From Sialis fuliginosa (Eukaryota > Arthropoda > Insecta > Megaloptera > Sialidae), in NCBI GenBank assembly GCA_961205875.1, contig OY540822.1, positions 9,116,501-9,180,500 of the forward strand: a DNA stretch of 64,000 nucleotides, given 5' to 3'. Under the pieces are notes generated by a model that saw only the letters and a list, made by a program, of their open reading frames with translations, had not been told where the DNA came from and did not search any database. Shown one piece after another: positions 48,501-64,000 of this stretch (positions are counted from its first letter, which is position 1; each line of letters begins with the position of its first letter). The translations under genes and the position numbers were made by a program.

Positions 48501-50110
48501 TTCGGGGTCCTTTTTATTATTTGCTGGGAAAGTCATCTAATCCAGTCGTCAGACAATTTTGTATAGGGGTGGCGAAAGAAATTAGTAGATTCTGATGAAA
48601 GAACATGGCGATAACTCCCCTCCTCCTTCCCCCTTCGAAGGGGGTGCATAACTTTCTAGGGGCTTACAAAGCTGTCTAAAGTCAATTATTTGGGAATAAC
48701 ACTGGAGCTGTCAGTTGTAGGATAAAATAGGTTTTATAAATCTTAAATCTGGTAAAATTTCGAATAAAACTTTAATTTTAATTTTTCATCTTGAAAAATG
48801 TTTATCGTCGAAGATTCACAGAAAGCCAGTTCTCATAAGAAATGTGCGGTGTCCTTTGTTAATAATTAACAAATATTTTCGAAAACACGCCAACTAAATA
48901 CCAGGGCTTCGAACCGTTATTTTTTTCGTTTGAAGTGGGAAATAAGATCATGTTAACGTGCGTATTTTAACATGTACTGAACCGTAAAAACCGATATTTT
49001 TATTTCGGTTCTGTTCCGGTTTTCGTTCCGGCAAAAAATAACGGTTTTCCGGTTTTCAGTTCAGTTTCGGTTCGAAGCCCTGCTAAATACATTTATTTCC
49101 TATAACTAATTTCGGAAGGCTATTTAAGCTAAGTTATTAAGTCATGTAAATCTGCCAAAACTCTTATTCCATTTATGTGTTTTGTTTTTTTTTGTATACT
49201 GTGACATTATTAATATAGGCAGATGTAAACATAAAAATGAAGCTAGAATTTATGTTTATCTATTTTTAATAATTTTTTATAAGTGTAACGGGCGTTACAT
49301 ACGATTACTTTATTGCTTGGAGTTGTTAAATGTTAACTGATTTTTAAAATAATATGTAAAAATGAAAAAGGTGTTCTTTCTTATTGTTTCTTACCATTTA
49401 GGCGTCAACTTATCAAGAAGTGAACTTTTTACGTAAAAAATAAATAAAGTTAGTCTGGACTCGCCCTATAGTAAAAATTACGTATTATAAAAATTACAAT
49501 GGAGATTGTAAAAGTTACATGTTAAAACTGATATTATTTTTTGATACAAAATTGAAATTTTTAATAAAAATTCGATTCAATTTTTCTCCGTGCCGGATAT
49601 GCAAAACGGAAACTGGAGGAAATTGAATCAATTTGAATACACATACACAATGCAAATGAATAGTGTATCCTTCGATTAAAATGTAATTACAACTTGTCTG
49701 GAATGTTAACAGGTATCACTACGATATAGAGGAAATGAGAGATAGTCCTGCGTCCGGACCAAGTTCCGGTAACCAACCAGATAGCATAGAAACAATCGGA
49801 GTTCTCACATTCCCGGATTTGTTGGCTCCGGCGATACAACAGCCCCAGCTTGGCGTCGATTATGCCTATCAAACAAGCCGGGCTCCAACGATACGTTCAA
49901 ATCGTGCTTCTTATGTCGACTCAAACGCTTATGAAGTAAGTTCATACTAATTACTAGAGATTGGAAAAATAGTTTTTCAACTATTGCGTAAAAATGCATT
50001 TATCGTAATTTTTTATTACATATCTCCACCGTTTTCAGACTTCCAGGGCGGAAATCGATAGTGCCCTGAAGGTAGCATTATCACTTATTAGGCCTGACAT
50101 TTCTATATAA
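39546..50110 (+). CDS. Unrecognised secreted protein (about 315 aa), possible proprotein
   Basis: Five coding exons: 39546-39835, 43031-43256, 47669-47805, 49713-49935, 50039-50110; phases 2, 0, 2, 0 agree at every join. The first coding exon begins after the acceptor at 39529-39530. Residues 1-23 form a signal peptide (WGISLCWLLCGLAVSLA). MWRFSKRQSR then carries a dibasic KR site, followed by TYRDPFINNVWE. Exon 2 is basic and Gly/Ser-rich with TRRR. Exon 3 is a charged helix (ELIRTERARELQEQRLAEEI), perhaps coiled coil. Exon 4 is Ser/Asn/Tyr-rich. The exon 2 donor (AAA|GTACCT) is weak; without it a stop follows after VP. Coding texture is clear: exons are GC-richer than introns. I do not recognise the family. 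Secretion plus basic sites permits a peptide precursor, but nothing proves it. An alternative last exon is at 50372-50416. Confidence 0.72.
39867..39978. mobile_element. Short hAT-like MITE (112 bp) in intron 1
   Basis: TAGAGATCAGATCGGACC at the left; GGCCAGAACTGATCTCTA at the right. Flanks ATATACAC and GTATACAC (7/8 match) fit an 8-bp target duplication. It starts 31 bp after the donor of the first coding exon. Confidence 0.75.
40136..40374. mobile_element. Tc1/mariner-like MITE (239 bp)
   Basis: TA|CACTGAAACGAATATCG at the left and CGATATTTTTTTCAGTG|TA at the right; GTTCATTATATTTATGAAA pairs with TTTCATAAATATAATGAAC. Inner AT-rich arms are also complementary. Confidence 0.7.
40635..41590. 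mobile_element. Foldback element of ~950 bp
   Basis: Left ATACAGGTTGTTCAAGATAAAC, GGGATTTCCTAAA, ATCTGTATT-type blocks have inverted partners at the right (AAACGTTTATCTTCAACACTTGTAT region). Inner arms pair over AGTAGATAGGTA / TACCTATCTACT and GTGGCCCATAAG / TTATGGGCCAC. The centre is near 41100. Confidence 0.65.
42302..42911. mobile_element. hAT MITE family B, copy 2, itself interrupted
   Basis: CAGGGGTGAGGAACC at the left, GGTTCCCCATCTCTG at the right. Perfect 8-bp duplication AACTAGTT (42294-42301, 42912-42919). The family A element at 42456-42800 sits inside it. Confidence 0.9.
42456..42800. mobile_element. hAT MITE family A, copy 2 (345 bp)
   Basis: Same ends as the copy at 11229. It is flanked by a perfect 8-bp duplication ATTGTAGA (42448-42455, 42801-42808) and was inserted into family B. 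Confidence 0.92.
43267..43983. mobile_element. hAT-like element family G (717 bp)
   Basis: CATAGACATAGAAAATGAACC at the left pairs with GGTC/CATTCTCTATGTCTATG-type sequence at the right. It is flanked by a perfect 8-bp duplication ACCTTAAC (43259-43266, 43984-43991). It inserted 10 bp after exon 2 of the secreted gene, so the donor keeps GT followed by the target duplication. No transposase seen. Confidence 0.85.
44034..44440. mobile_element. Tigger/pogo-like terminus and dispersed repeat
   Basis: CAGTCGACTCTCGATAATTT at 44034 follows TA and is succeeded by repeats of 'AATTTGAAGT', typical of Tigger-type ends. The sequence at 44260-44440 matches C2CD5 intron 7. No right end was located. Confidence 0.4.
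44457..44990 (+). mobile_element. Tigger (Tc1/mariner superfamily) internally deleted element (534 bp)
   Basis: TA (44455-44456) then CAGTAAAAGCTCCTTATTCG; the right end CGAATAAAGAGCTTTTACTG is followed by TA (44991-44992). Sub-terminal TATTCGCGG units repeat at both ends. It keeps the 3' end of a transposase frame (next entry). Confidence 0.88.
44595..44812 (+). pseudogene. C-terminal fragment of a Tigger/pogo-type transposase
   Basis: About 72 codons, no usable start codon at the fragment's left edge, ending at TAA inside the Tigger element. Residues read as two helices then QEKITKFFK near the C terminus, which fits the PCNA-interacting PIP-box pattern QxxIxxFF. Pogo-family transposases are known to bind PCNA through a C-terminal PIP box. 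The catalytic DDE core and the DNA-binding domain are missing, so it cannot transpose on its own. Confidence 0.7.
45003..45136. repeat. CTGAAGATG-family repeat rearranged into a palindrome
   Basis: GGATCTTGGCTTCTGGGTGT at 45028 is mirrored by ACACCCAGAAGCCAAGATCC ending at 45136, around GACGAAACGTTGGCCG. It abuts the right end of the Tigger element. Confidence 0.6.
45150..45890. mobile_element. Foldback element of ~740 bp
   Basis: GATTTCATCCAGGTTTG-type left arm (45211) pairs with AAACCTAGATGAAATC (45800); TATATATATCAACTG (45277) pairs with CAGTTGATATATATTC (45734). An inner insertion (AACACTTCGTATTTAAAAATG, 45429) is shared with 7870. Confidence 0.65.
46190..46510. mobile_element. Palindromic repeat around AAAGATGGCTA
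   Basis: CCAAAGATGGCTAAGGCTAT (46328) pairs with ATAGCCATCTTTGG (46456). TTTATTTATTTAATACAC (46303) pairs with GTGTATTAAATAAATAAA (46477). Confidence 0.55.
46792..47632. repeat. Satellite array, 79-bp unit with telomere motif, 10.6 copies
   Basis: The unit starts GAATCTCTATCTCTTATAG at 46792 and recurs every 79 bp (46871, 46950, 47029, 47108, 47187, 47266, 47345, 47424, 47503, 47582). Each full unit ends CCTAACCTAACCTAACCTTAA, built from the insect telomere repeat TTAGG. Units beginning ACAGAATC instead of ACCGAATC occur at 47029, 47424 and 47582. The array lies in an intron and stops 36 bp before the exon at 47669. Confidence 0.95.
48902..49082. mobile_element. hAT MITE family C, copy 2 (181 bp)
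   Basis: CAGGGCTTCGAACCG at the left, CGGTTCGAAGCCCTG at the right. Perfect 8-bp duplication CTAAATAC (48894-48901, 49083-49090). Confidence 0.92.
49955..50038. mobile_element. Truncated hAT MITE family F forming the 3' end of an intron
   Basis: TAGAGATTGGAAAAATAGT to CTCCACCGTTTTCAG matches the first 83-84 bp of the complete copies. Similarity stops exactly at the AG used as splice acceptor for the exon at 50039. The rest of the element is missing. Confidence 0.8.
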
Positions 50111-50371
50111 AATCTGCGAAAGCCGATAAGCTCAAATATTGCATTAAATTTGATTTAAAATGTTTACAAGAGTTACTTTTTTACGAATTATGTTGATTGA
50201 GCTTTTATGAATGTATATTTTTTAATATTTACAGATATAACGTATTAACACTAGTTAAAATTGGGAAACACAGATAATAAAACAAAATGTTATTTTTTCT
50301 TAAACCGTCTTTTCCGCCGTTACCCTACTTTTATTTAAATTATAAATGTGTTGAAATATTTTCATTTCTAG

Positions 50372-50416
50372 AGAGATGAAGAGGATGTAGACCGGCGATT
50401 CATGTTAAGACGTTAG
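50372..50416 (+). CDS. Alternative last exon of the 39.5-kb secreted gene
   Basis: After acceptor TTTCATTTCTAG the frame reads RDEEDVDRRFMLRR and stops. It is phase 0, as required to join the exon ending at 49935, skipping 50039-50110. It is short, charged and ends in a dibasic pair. Which of the two ends is used, or both, cannot be told from the sequence. Confidence 0.45.
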   Translation, partial: RDEEDVDRRFMLRR

Positions 50417-52762
50417 CTTTTATATAAGCTGACAATCAGTGGAAGGTAATGTATTATCTAAAATGAAGGTACTATATATATATATACATATATTTATATA
50501 TTATATTTATATATATATACATATCCAGAAATTTTACAAAAACCTTTATTTATGGTTGGTAAGCCTTAATACAAAATAATTATTATATATGTATATAATG
50601 TATATTTATTCTTATATATTATACTAAGTGGATAATTGTTATTATATCACTAACTAAATTAATTAACAATTAAATAAAATATCAAAAAGGCTATTCACTT
50701 AGTAAGTATATATGAATCATAATAAATATCAGTTTAAAATTGATACCAAAAAGTTAGATGAAAATTTTAAATTCCCAAATCAATGGTAAATGTGATTTAT
50801 AAAAACGAAAAAAAAATGTTAAATAATTTATGTAAAAATCACTTAGCATTATTTAAAAAATGGAACATATGATGTAGTAAAGAATGGTGGTTAATAGTAA
50901 TTTAGTCTGTAATTTTTGGAAAAATAAGTCAATTTTAAACACACCCATATCAAAAAAATTACACAGATTTTCATACAAGACAAAAAATATAATTTTATCA
51001 ATAGAAAATGTCGTGTAATGATTTATAAAGAAATTTCAAAGGAAAAATGTTGATATTAATTAAGGGGTATTTCGTAAATTACATATCTATGAACAACATT
51101 AAAATAATTTCAACGGGGAATTTTTAGACTGACGCAGTTTAAAAAACTACAGAAAATGTGAAACAATAATTTACTACATAACGATAACACTAGCAAAAGA
51201 TATTTTTCATATATGCATATTTCAATATTTTAAAAACATGACTGATAGAACGTTAGTAAAAAATTGTTTACGTATTAAAATCCCGTGTTTCTTGTAGAGT
51301 AATTATTCTATTTGAACTATATATACATATTACCATATGCCAAATGCAAGAAATATAACAATATACGCTACATTTCATGTATAAAATATATGTCATGTGT
51401 AAATGTACATACTTGCTTTATTTTGTTTCGCAAATATTTCAAATGTAATTTAACCTTGAAAGGGTTAGTGATGGAACAACAATATAATTGTATTTAAGAA
51501 ATACATACTATTTTAAATAATTTGTCAAAATGTCCAATGTCAATTTGTTCTAGATTTTAAATAATTAAATAAATATTAAAAAATAAACGATTGCGTTATT
51601 GATACTTAAAAAAAAATAAAGTCAATATCAAAGTTTATATGTCAATTAAAAATATCAAAAAACGTTTATTTACCATAAATATATTAAATTTATTTTTATT
51701 ATAAAGTACGATCGAAAGATAGGAAATATGTAGTTATATAGACAATAATACCTTTTCTACATTAAAATGTTTCTAAATTATTATCGGCGTTTAATGTTAA
51801 AAATATGACAATAAATGAAATACTTAACGATATGACTGTGGAAAAACACATATTCCCTTCGTTCCTTATAAAAAAAACATGTCTTCCTTTTCGACATTGT
51901 CTATTTAAAAAGTAATAAGCAAAACAAAATTAGAAATAATTGAAAAATATATAAGTATCTATATAATATATCAGATATATTCTATATTTTAATATATAAT
52001 GGATGTAAAAAATGGATAATCGTAATTAGAAAAACATTTAAAATGATATTATAAGTACATTAAAAGTGATATTTCTTATGAATTCAAAAAAAAAATATTA
52101 TTTTCATATTTACTAATCGATTTAAAGAAAACAGCAATTAATGCAATTTAAATTATATTTCTAATTTATAATAAATAAATAAAAAAACTGTTAAAATCTA
52201 TAGATGTACCACATTCACATTATATGATATATAATATAATATAATAGATATAATATAATACATTATACATATGTACTTAGCTAAATTTGTATATATTAAT
52301 AAATATAATTCCTTAATCAATAATATTAACATAATTTTACATTATGTTAAATTTGTAATTTTCATGGAAAGGTTCAAAGTCAATACGAATATTCATTTAA
52401 ATATGTTATTTTTATTTAAAACTTTTCATATTTTTAACAACTGTGATAAATATAAAACGTAACTAACTCAAAGGTCAAATTAAATAATTAAATATAGAAC
52501 TACATCAAAACTGTTCTGGTTAAAATGATTTAAATTAAAATAAAATACAGACTTATGAATCATTCTGTACATACTAACATTAATACTTGAAAACCAAGAA
52601 TATATGCTTATTATACATATCTAATATTTTATCAAATAAACATATCAATACGAAGTTAAAACAATTGCAATGTATTATTTTCTTAACAAGGAATTATTTT
52701 ATCAATACATACATACATACTATGTACATTGCACAAAACCATGCATATGCATTCACATACTC
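50417..52762. other. Gene-free AT-rich interval, probable 3' flank
   Basis: It contains several AATAAA hexamers (first around 50674) that could end the upstream transcript, and (TA)n tracts at 50476-50520. No exon or bounded element was found. Confidence 0.45.
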
Positions 52763-53022
52763 CAGTGGCGTAGTAAGAAAAATTTTCGGGGGGGGTTTTG
52801 ATATTCCAAAAAATATGCGAAATTTTTTTTATTGACTAAAAAAAAAAAGGTCACACAATTGAAAATTATAATTATTATGAAGACCTTTTTTTTTTTTTAG
52901 TTATTTAATTAAATACAATTAATTATATAATCAAAAAAAAAAAAAAGGTAATTTGGTTTCATATATTTTAAAATTTCGGGGAGGGTTTCGACCCCAAAAC
53001 CCCCCCCGTTCCTACGCCACTG
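52763..53022. mobile_element. hAT MITE family D (260 bp)
   Basis: CAGTGGCGTAGTAAGAAAAA at the left; TCCTACGCCACTG at the right. Flanks ACATACTC and ACATAATC (7/8 match). A G-rich run and a matching C-rich run lie inside the ends. A remnant right end of the family (CTACGCCACTG) is in CYFIP intron 7 near 62068. Confidence 0.88.
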
Positions 53023-53875
53023 ACATAATCGTTTGTGTATGCACATATCTAATACTGCAACAGAAATATAAACAACTAATCCAGTGGGTAGTCAAATATA
53101 CATATACATATAATCATTATAATAAACAATGCACTAGATAGAATCTGGAAAAATACTACCGCATCTCCATGTAACACTAGCCGACAAAAAAATCTGTTTG
53201 CTGTAGGGTAAACAACAACTTTTCTTGGGGAAATTTGGGCATGCTAAATCCAAAAATGACCATCATTTTGCTCAACCAGTTATTTTCTAGATATTGCAAA
53301 AAAAAAAAACGTTTTTTTCGATACGCAAACATTCAAATTCGTATATATTTATTAAATCAAATACTTCAACCAAAGATCATTTGTAATGTAGCTATGGGTT
53401 ATAATTTAACTAAAAAACCTTGAATTATACAAATTCTTCTTTCGAAAATCATGTTTTATACTAAGAAAATCGATTTTTTAACCAAAATTCGGTAATTTTC
53501 ACAACTCAAAGTGCTATTACACAAACAATTTTTGTCCAATTTTAATGCAATTTACTAAGTTTGTAGTTTTATCTATCTTCTTTATTGTGTTCAAATTTTA
53601 ACGTAATTGAATGAAAATTGGCGAAATGGTACTAAAATCAACCGCGCGTGTAATTTGTAGTTACTGTCATTTCCGCTTTTGGCATATGTACACAAATAAA
53701 TTTTATGAACGGCGTAATGAATAAATTTTTATTTATTTAATATTTTTTTTGAAAACAATTATTATGTTTACCGGATTTATGACATAATATATATAATAAA
53801 AAAAATTATAGGTATAAGTTTTTTTAAATTTTGTAAAACAGTGCCATTGTTTTTCATTTTGAAACTCGAATAAAT

Positions 53876-54752
53876 ATACAGGGTGTCAATTATGTAACGG
53901 GACGATCGAATATTTCGAATGCTAAAAAAAATATACGTGTTATATATTTTTGAAAAATCTATTCAACTACACCAAACTCGACCCCCCATCCCCACCCGCA
54001 AGGGAAAGGGGAGGGGACAACTTTGATATTATAAATAGAAACTCCCAATTTTTATTGTAGTTTTGGATTGTGCGTTAAAAAATACGTTACTTTTGTCTGA
54101 AACATTTTTTTTGTATTCGGGCAGATGGCGCTGTACTTGCTGTCCGAAAAGACAAATTTTGTAAGAGAAATTCCTGAGTAAAAAAACAAACGGCCGTGCT
54201 ATGGCCGTGGTGTGGCCGAGGTGTGGCCGTGATGCGGCTGTGATGTGGCTGTGGGTGAGGCCATGGTGCGACCGAACGGCCGGGCTTGTTTCACAAATAA
54301 ATCTAGTGCTGCCGTGGTGCGGACCGCCCGGCCGTGGACCGGTCGTGGCAGTACGATCGCATCACGGCCGTACGCCCACACTACGGCCGCACCACGGCCG
54401 CGACCTCACGGCTGCACCACGGCCATAGCACGGCCGTTTGTTTTTTTACTCAGGAATTTGTCTTTTCGGACAGCAATTACAGCGCCATCTGCCCGAATAC
54501 AAAAAAATGTTACAGACAAAAGTAACGTATTTTTTAACGCACAATCCAAAACTACAATAAAAATTGGGAGTTTCTATTTAAGATATCAAAGTTGTCCCCT
54601 CCCCCACCCCTTGCGGGTGGAGATGGGGGGTCGAGTTTGGTGTAGTTGAATAGATTTTTCAAAAATATCGAACACGTATTTTTTTGTTTTTCGATGCTGT
54701 TTGTAGCATTCGAAATATTCGACCATCCCGTTACATAATTGACATCCTGTAT
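53876..54752. mobile_element. Middle palindromic element, ATACAGGGTGTCAATTATG ends
   Basis: ATACAGGGTGTCAATTATGT at the left pairs with ACATAATTGACATCCTGTAT at the right. Arms of about 300 bp stay complementary, including CAGATGGCGCTGTA / TACAGCGCCATCTG and CCCCTCCC-type runs. Confidence 0.85.
54176..54451. mobile_element. GC-rich innermost palindrome (276 bp)
   Basis: GAGTAAAAAAACAAACGGCC at 54176 is mirrored exactly at 54451. Between the arms are many CGGCCGTG / CACGGCCG repeats, giving GC content far above the window. It has no conserved coding content. Confidence 0.85.
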
Positions 54753-55297
54753 ATTTTAATTCCGTAACTACCAATTTTGACACGCGCAGTTGATTAGTAC
54801 CATTTCGCCAATTTTTATTCGATTACGTTAAAATTTTAACACAATAAAGAATATAGATAAAGCTACAAATTAAGTCGATTGCATTAAATTTAGATAAAAA
54901 TTGTTTGTGTAACAGCATTTTGAATTTTGAAATTTGCCGAATTTTGATTAAAAAATCGATTTTTTTTCATATAAAACAGGTTTTTTAAGGAAATAACTTT
55001 ATGAATGTGTATAATTCAAGTTTTTTTAGTTCAATTACGACCCATAGCTACATTACGAATGATTTTTGGTTGAAGTAGTTGATTTAAGAAATATATATAT
55101 ACGAATTTGAATGTTTGCGTATCGAAAAAAACGTTTTTTTTTTGGCAATATCTCGAAAATAACTGATTGAGCAAAATGATGGTCATTTTTGGATTCAGCG
55201 TGCCCAAATTACCCTAGTTGTTGTCTACCCTACTGTCGGCCAGTGCAATAATCAACTATCAACATCACAACTGCTTTAAACTAATTCTACAGTCTTA

Positions 55298-55595
55298 TGT
55301 CCGGTATTATAAAGGAGCTAGCAAATTTGCTAGTTAGCAAGCACTCTCAAATGAGGTATCAAACTTATATGACAGTTCTCTTTGAGTTTTTAACAAATAT
55401 TTGCATGCGCAGTAAGTTGATTTTTACCGTTTTTACAGAAAATTAGTAAATATACTTTACATATCTTTATTTTTACTTCCTATGCATGAAACTATCTGTC
55501 AAAAACTACAAAAAAACAGTCATATAAGTTTGATACCCCATTTGAGAGTACTTGCTAGCTAGCAAATTTTGCTAGCTCCTTTATGATACCGGACA
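55298..55595. mobile_element. Complete PIF/Harbinger-like MITE (298 bp)
   Basis: TTA (55295-55297), TGTCCGGTATTATAAAGGAG ... CTCCTTTATGATACCGGACA, TTA (55596-55598). It closely matches the copy in C2CD5 intron 9. Confidence 0.85.
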
Positions 55596-56284
55596 TTAGG
55601 CTTCCTAACAGTTGCTTGTAAAATGACGACTGCAGATTCATATATCAGTATTGTTTATTAGAATACAAAGCACTGAAAATATTTCAAGATTTTGGCAGAT
55701 TGTATCCGTATCTATATTATTCCATTGTTTGATTAAAATTTAGTTGAATTTTGATTTTAAGCTAAACAAATGTCCTACAAATAATTATCTACATAAATAC
55801 AATAACAATATAAAACCTTTCCATAATTTTACAAATTTCGTATACATATATATTATACATAAAATTACAGTTTTATGTGCCTTATATTTACCACAATTCT
55901 AATGTTTTCATTTTTTGTGTATGCCCTTTAGAATTGGTACGTAATGCATGCCTTCTGTTTATAAATATGAAATGTTATTGTTGAGTTTTTGTTTGTGGTG
56001 ATTTACAATAAATTCAATTATTATATTTATAACGGTAGTTATTTTTTAAGATCTAACTTTTGCATTTTAATGAGTGTTTTCAAATCAAACCAGTTAAATT
56101 TAAAATATTATTGTGTTAATTTGACAATCAGTGGAAAGTTTTATCAAAAATGAAGGTACTACTGAAATTCCATATTAAATAAATATGCATTTAATACGTA
56201 CGAGTAGGTATGTCTATATATTTTTTCTGAAAGAAATTATTTGATATTTCTGGCATTATTTAAAAATAAATATTTATGTATTAT

Positions 56285-56815
56285 CTGTACCTTCGAGTTA
56301 AAGAATTATATCTTCAAGGTAGTCTCATCAGCTCCTTCAACAATCAGCATTGGCGCGAGAATTGACGTTACCACGAAGACATATTCAAATGTTATAAATG
56401 TATAATAGAATATCAATTATACAAAAATCCTTTATTTATTCTCGTTTTCATATTTTTTGATATTTTAACAACACATATAAATACAATCAAAGAAGTACAA
56501 ATTCGACATTACAAAATCATAAAAAAAACTGTCAGATTCACATAACATGTTGCCAACTTAAGAATAATAAAAATGGCACTTCTTGAATAGATTGATTAAA
56601 TTGTTAAAATATCTTTGTTAAAATATCAAAAAATACGAAAACAAGAATAAATAAAGAATTTTTTGGAATTGATATTCTATTAGGTATACATTTATAACAT
56701 TTGAATATGTCTTCGTGGTGACGTCAATTCCCGCGCCAACGCTGATTAGTCAACTACCTCGTCATATATACCTTGATCCAAAATTCTTTATCTCTAACGA
56801 TATGATACAGTTATA
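56285..56815. mobile_element. Foldback element of ~530 bp
   Basis: CAGCATTGGCGCGAGAATTG (56346) pairs with CAATTCCCGCGCCAACGCTG (56724). ACGAAGACATATTCAAATGT (56375) pairs with ACATTTGAATATGTCTTCGT. The right part also pairs over TTTATTTATTCTCGTTTTC. Confidence 0.8.
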
Positions 56816-63754
<6,939 letters not shown>

Positions 63755-64000
63755 TGTAATGCTACGTTCTGCCAAATGAAAATATCAATAATTTAATAAT
63801 TCCTACTATATTTAGCAAGCCTAGGGCCTTTACACATTATATTTAATTCATTTAACATTATTATATAGTTTAGTTTTGTGTAAAATATATTTTATAACAA
63901 TTTATTTATACTTTTGTTGGCGTAAGTGGCACACTACAGCTGCCACTGCTATTATTATTATTATATTTGCTGAAATACATTTTTATAGTTTATAATATAT

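Larger units (their letters stand above)
53175..55245. mobile_element. 2.07-kb nested foldback element
   Basis: The outer arms are about 480-490 bp each: CACTAGCCGACA at 53175 and, reversed, at 55234-55245; CAAAAATGACCATCATTTTG (53249) pairs with CAAAATGATGGTCATTTTTG. The arms converge at GCGCGTGTAATTTGTAGTTAC / GTAACTACCAATTTTGACACGCGC. The loop holds a second palindromic element (53876-54752), which holds a third (54176-54451). No transposase. Frames read here are shadows of the palindrome. Confidence 0.9.

Noticed and set aside
54199..54649. Several overlapping open frames rich in Arg/Pro/Ala
   Set aside because: They arise on both strands from the GC-rich palindrome; mirrored frames and repeat composition show they are not genes.

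Overview
This is nuclear DNA from an insect. It is very AT-rich, has GT-AG introns, and carries (CCTAA)n tracts, the arthropod telomere motif. Two genes have clear animal orthologues: C2CD5 and CYFIP/Sra-1. The order cannot be fixed from the sequence; a hemipteran or another hemimetabolous insect is a guess. There is no bacterial-type operon, CRISPR array, rRNA gene or recognisable tRNA.

Layout. (1) 1-5564, minus strand: a C2CD5 orthologue, 13 exons in the window, with the last ~90-100 codons beyond position 1. (2) 5565-12332: gene-free, filled with short DNA-transposon remnants. (3) 12333-13441 (plus) and 15404-16016 (minus): two convergent genes for small secreted proteins sharing a distinctive C-terminal motif set (FFPI.FGG, TAIANSFS, GGSA.S.AT). 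(4) 16.0-39.5 kb: a repeat-dense region with two tandem arrays, many TIR elements and palindromes, and a GC-rich patch at 31.26-31.67 kb that may be the promoter and leader exon of the next gene. (5) 39546-50110/50416, plus: a gene for an unrecognised secreted protein (about 315 aa) with transposon-loaded introns and two possible last exons. (6) 50.4-58.4 kb: gene-free, with a 2.07-kb nested palindrome. (7) 58448-63754, plus: a complete CYFIP/Sra-1 gene, 12 coding exons, 1287 aa.

Gene function. CYFIP is a WAVE regulatory complex subunit linking Rac1 to Arp2/3 actin branching, and binds FMR1/eIF4E in translational control. C2CD5 is a Ca2+/lipid-binding C2 protein known in mammals for insulin-regulated vesicle traffic. 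The three secreted proteins are lineage-restricted or fast-evolving and have no function I can name. Nothing suggests the genes act as one pathway.

The two conserved genes use mostly minimal introns (54-65 bp). The novel secreted gene has multi-kb introns full of non-autonomous DNA elements. At least seven hAT-like families show 8-bp target-site duplications; PIF/Harbinger-like (TTA/TAA) and Tigger/pogo (TA) elements are also present. The most interesting observations are a terminal exon whose splice acceptor is the internal AG of a truncated hAT element, a telomere-motif satellite ending 36 bp before another acceptor, a Russian-doll palindrome with a GC-rich core, the convergent secreted pair, and loss of the known Akt site in C2CD5.
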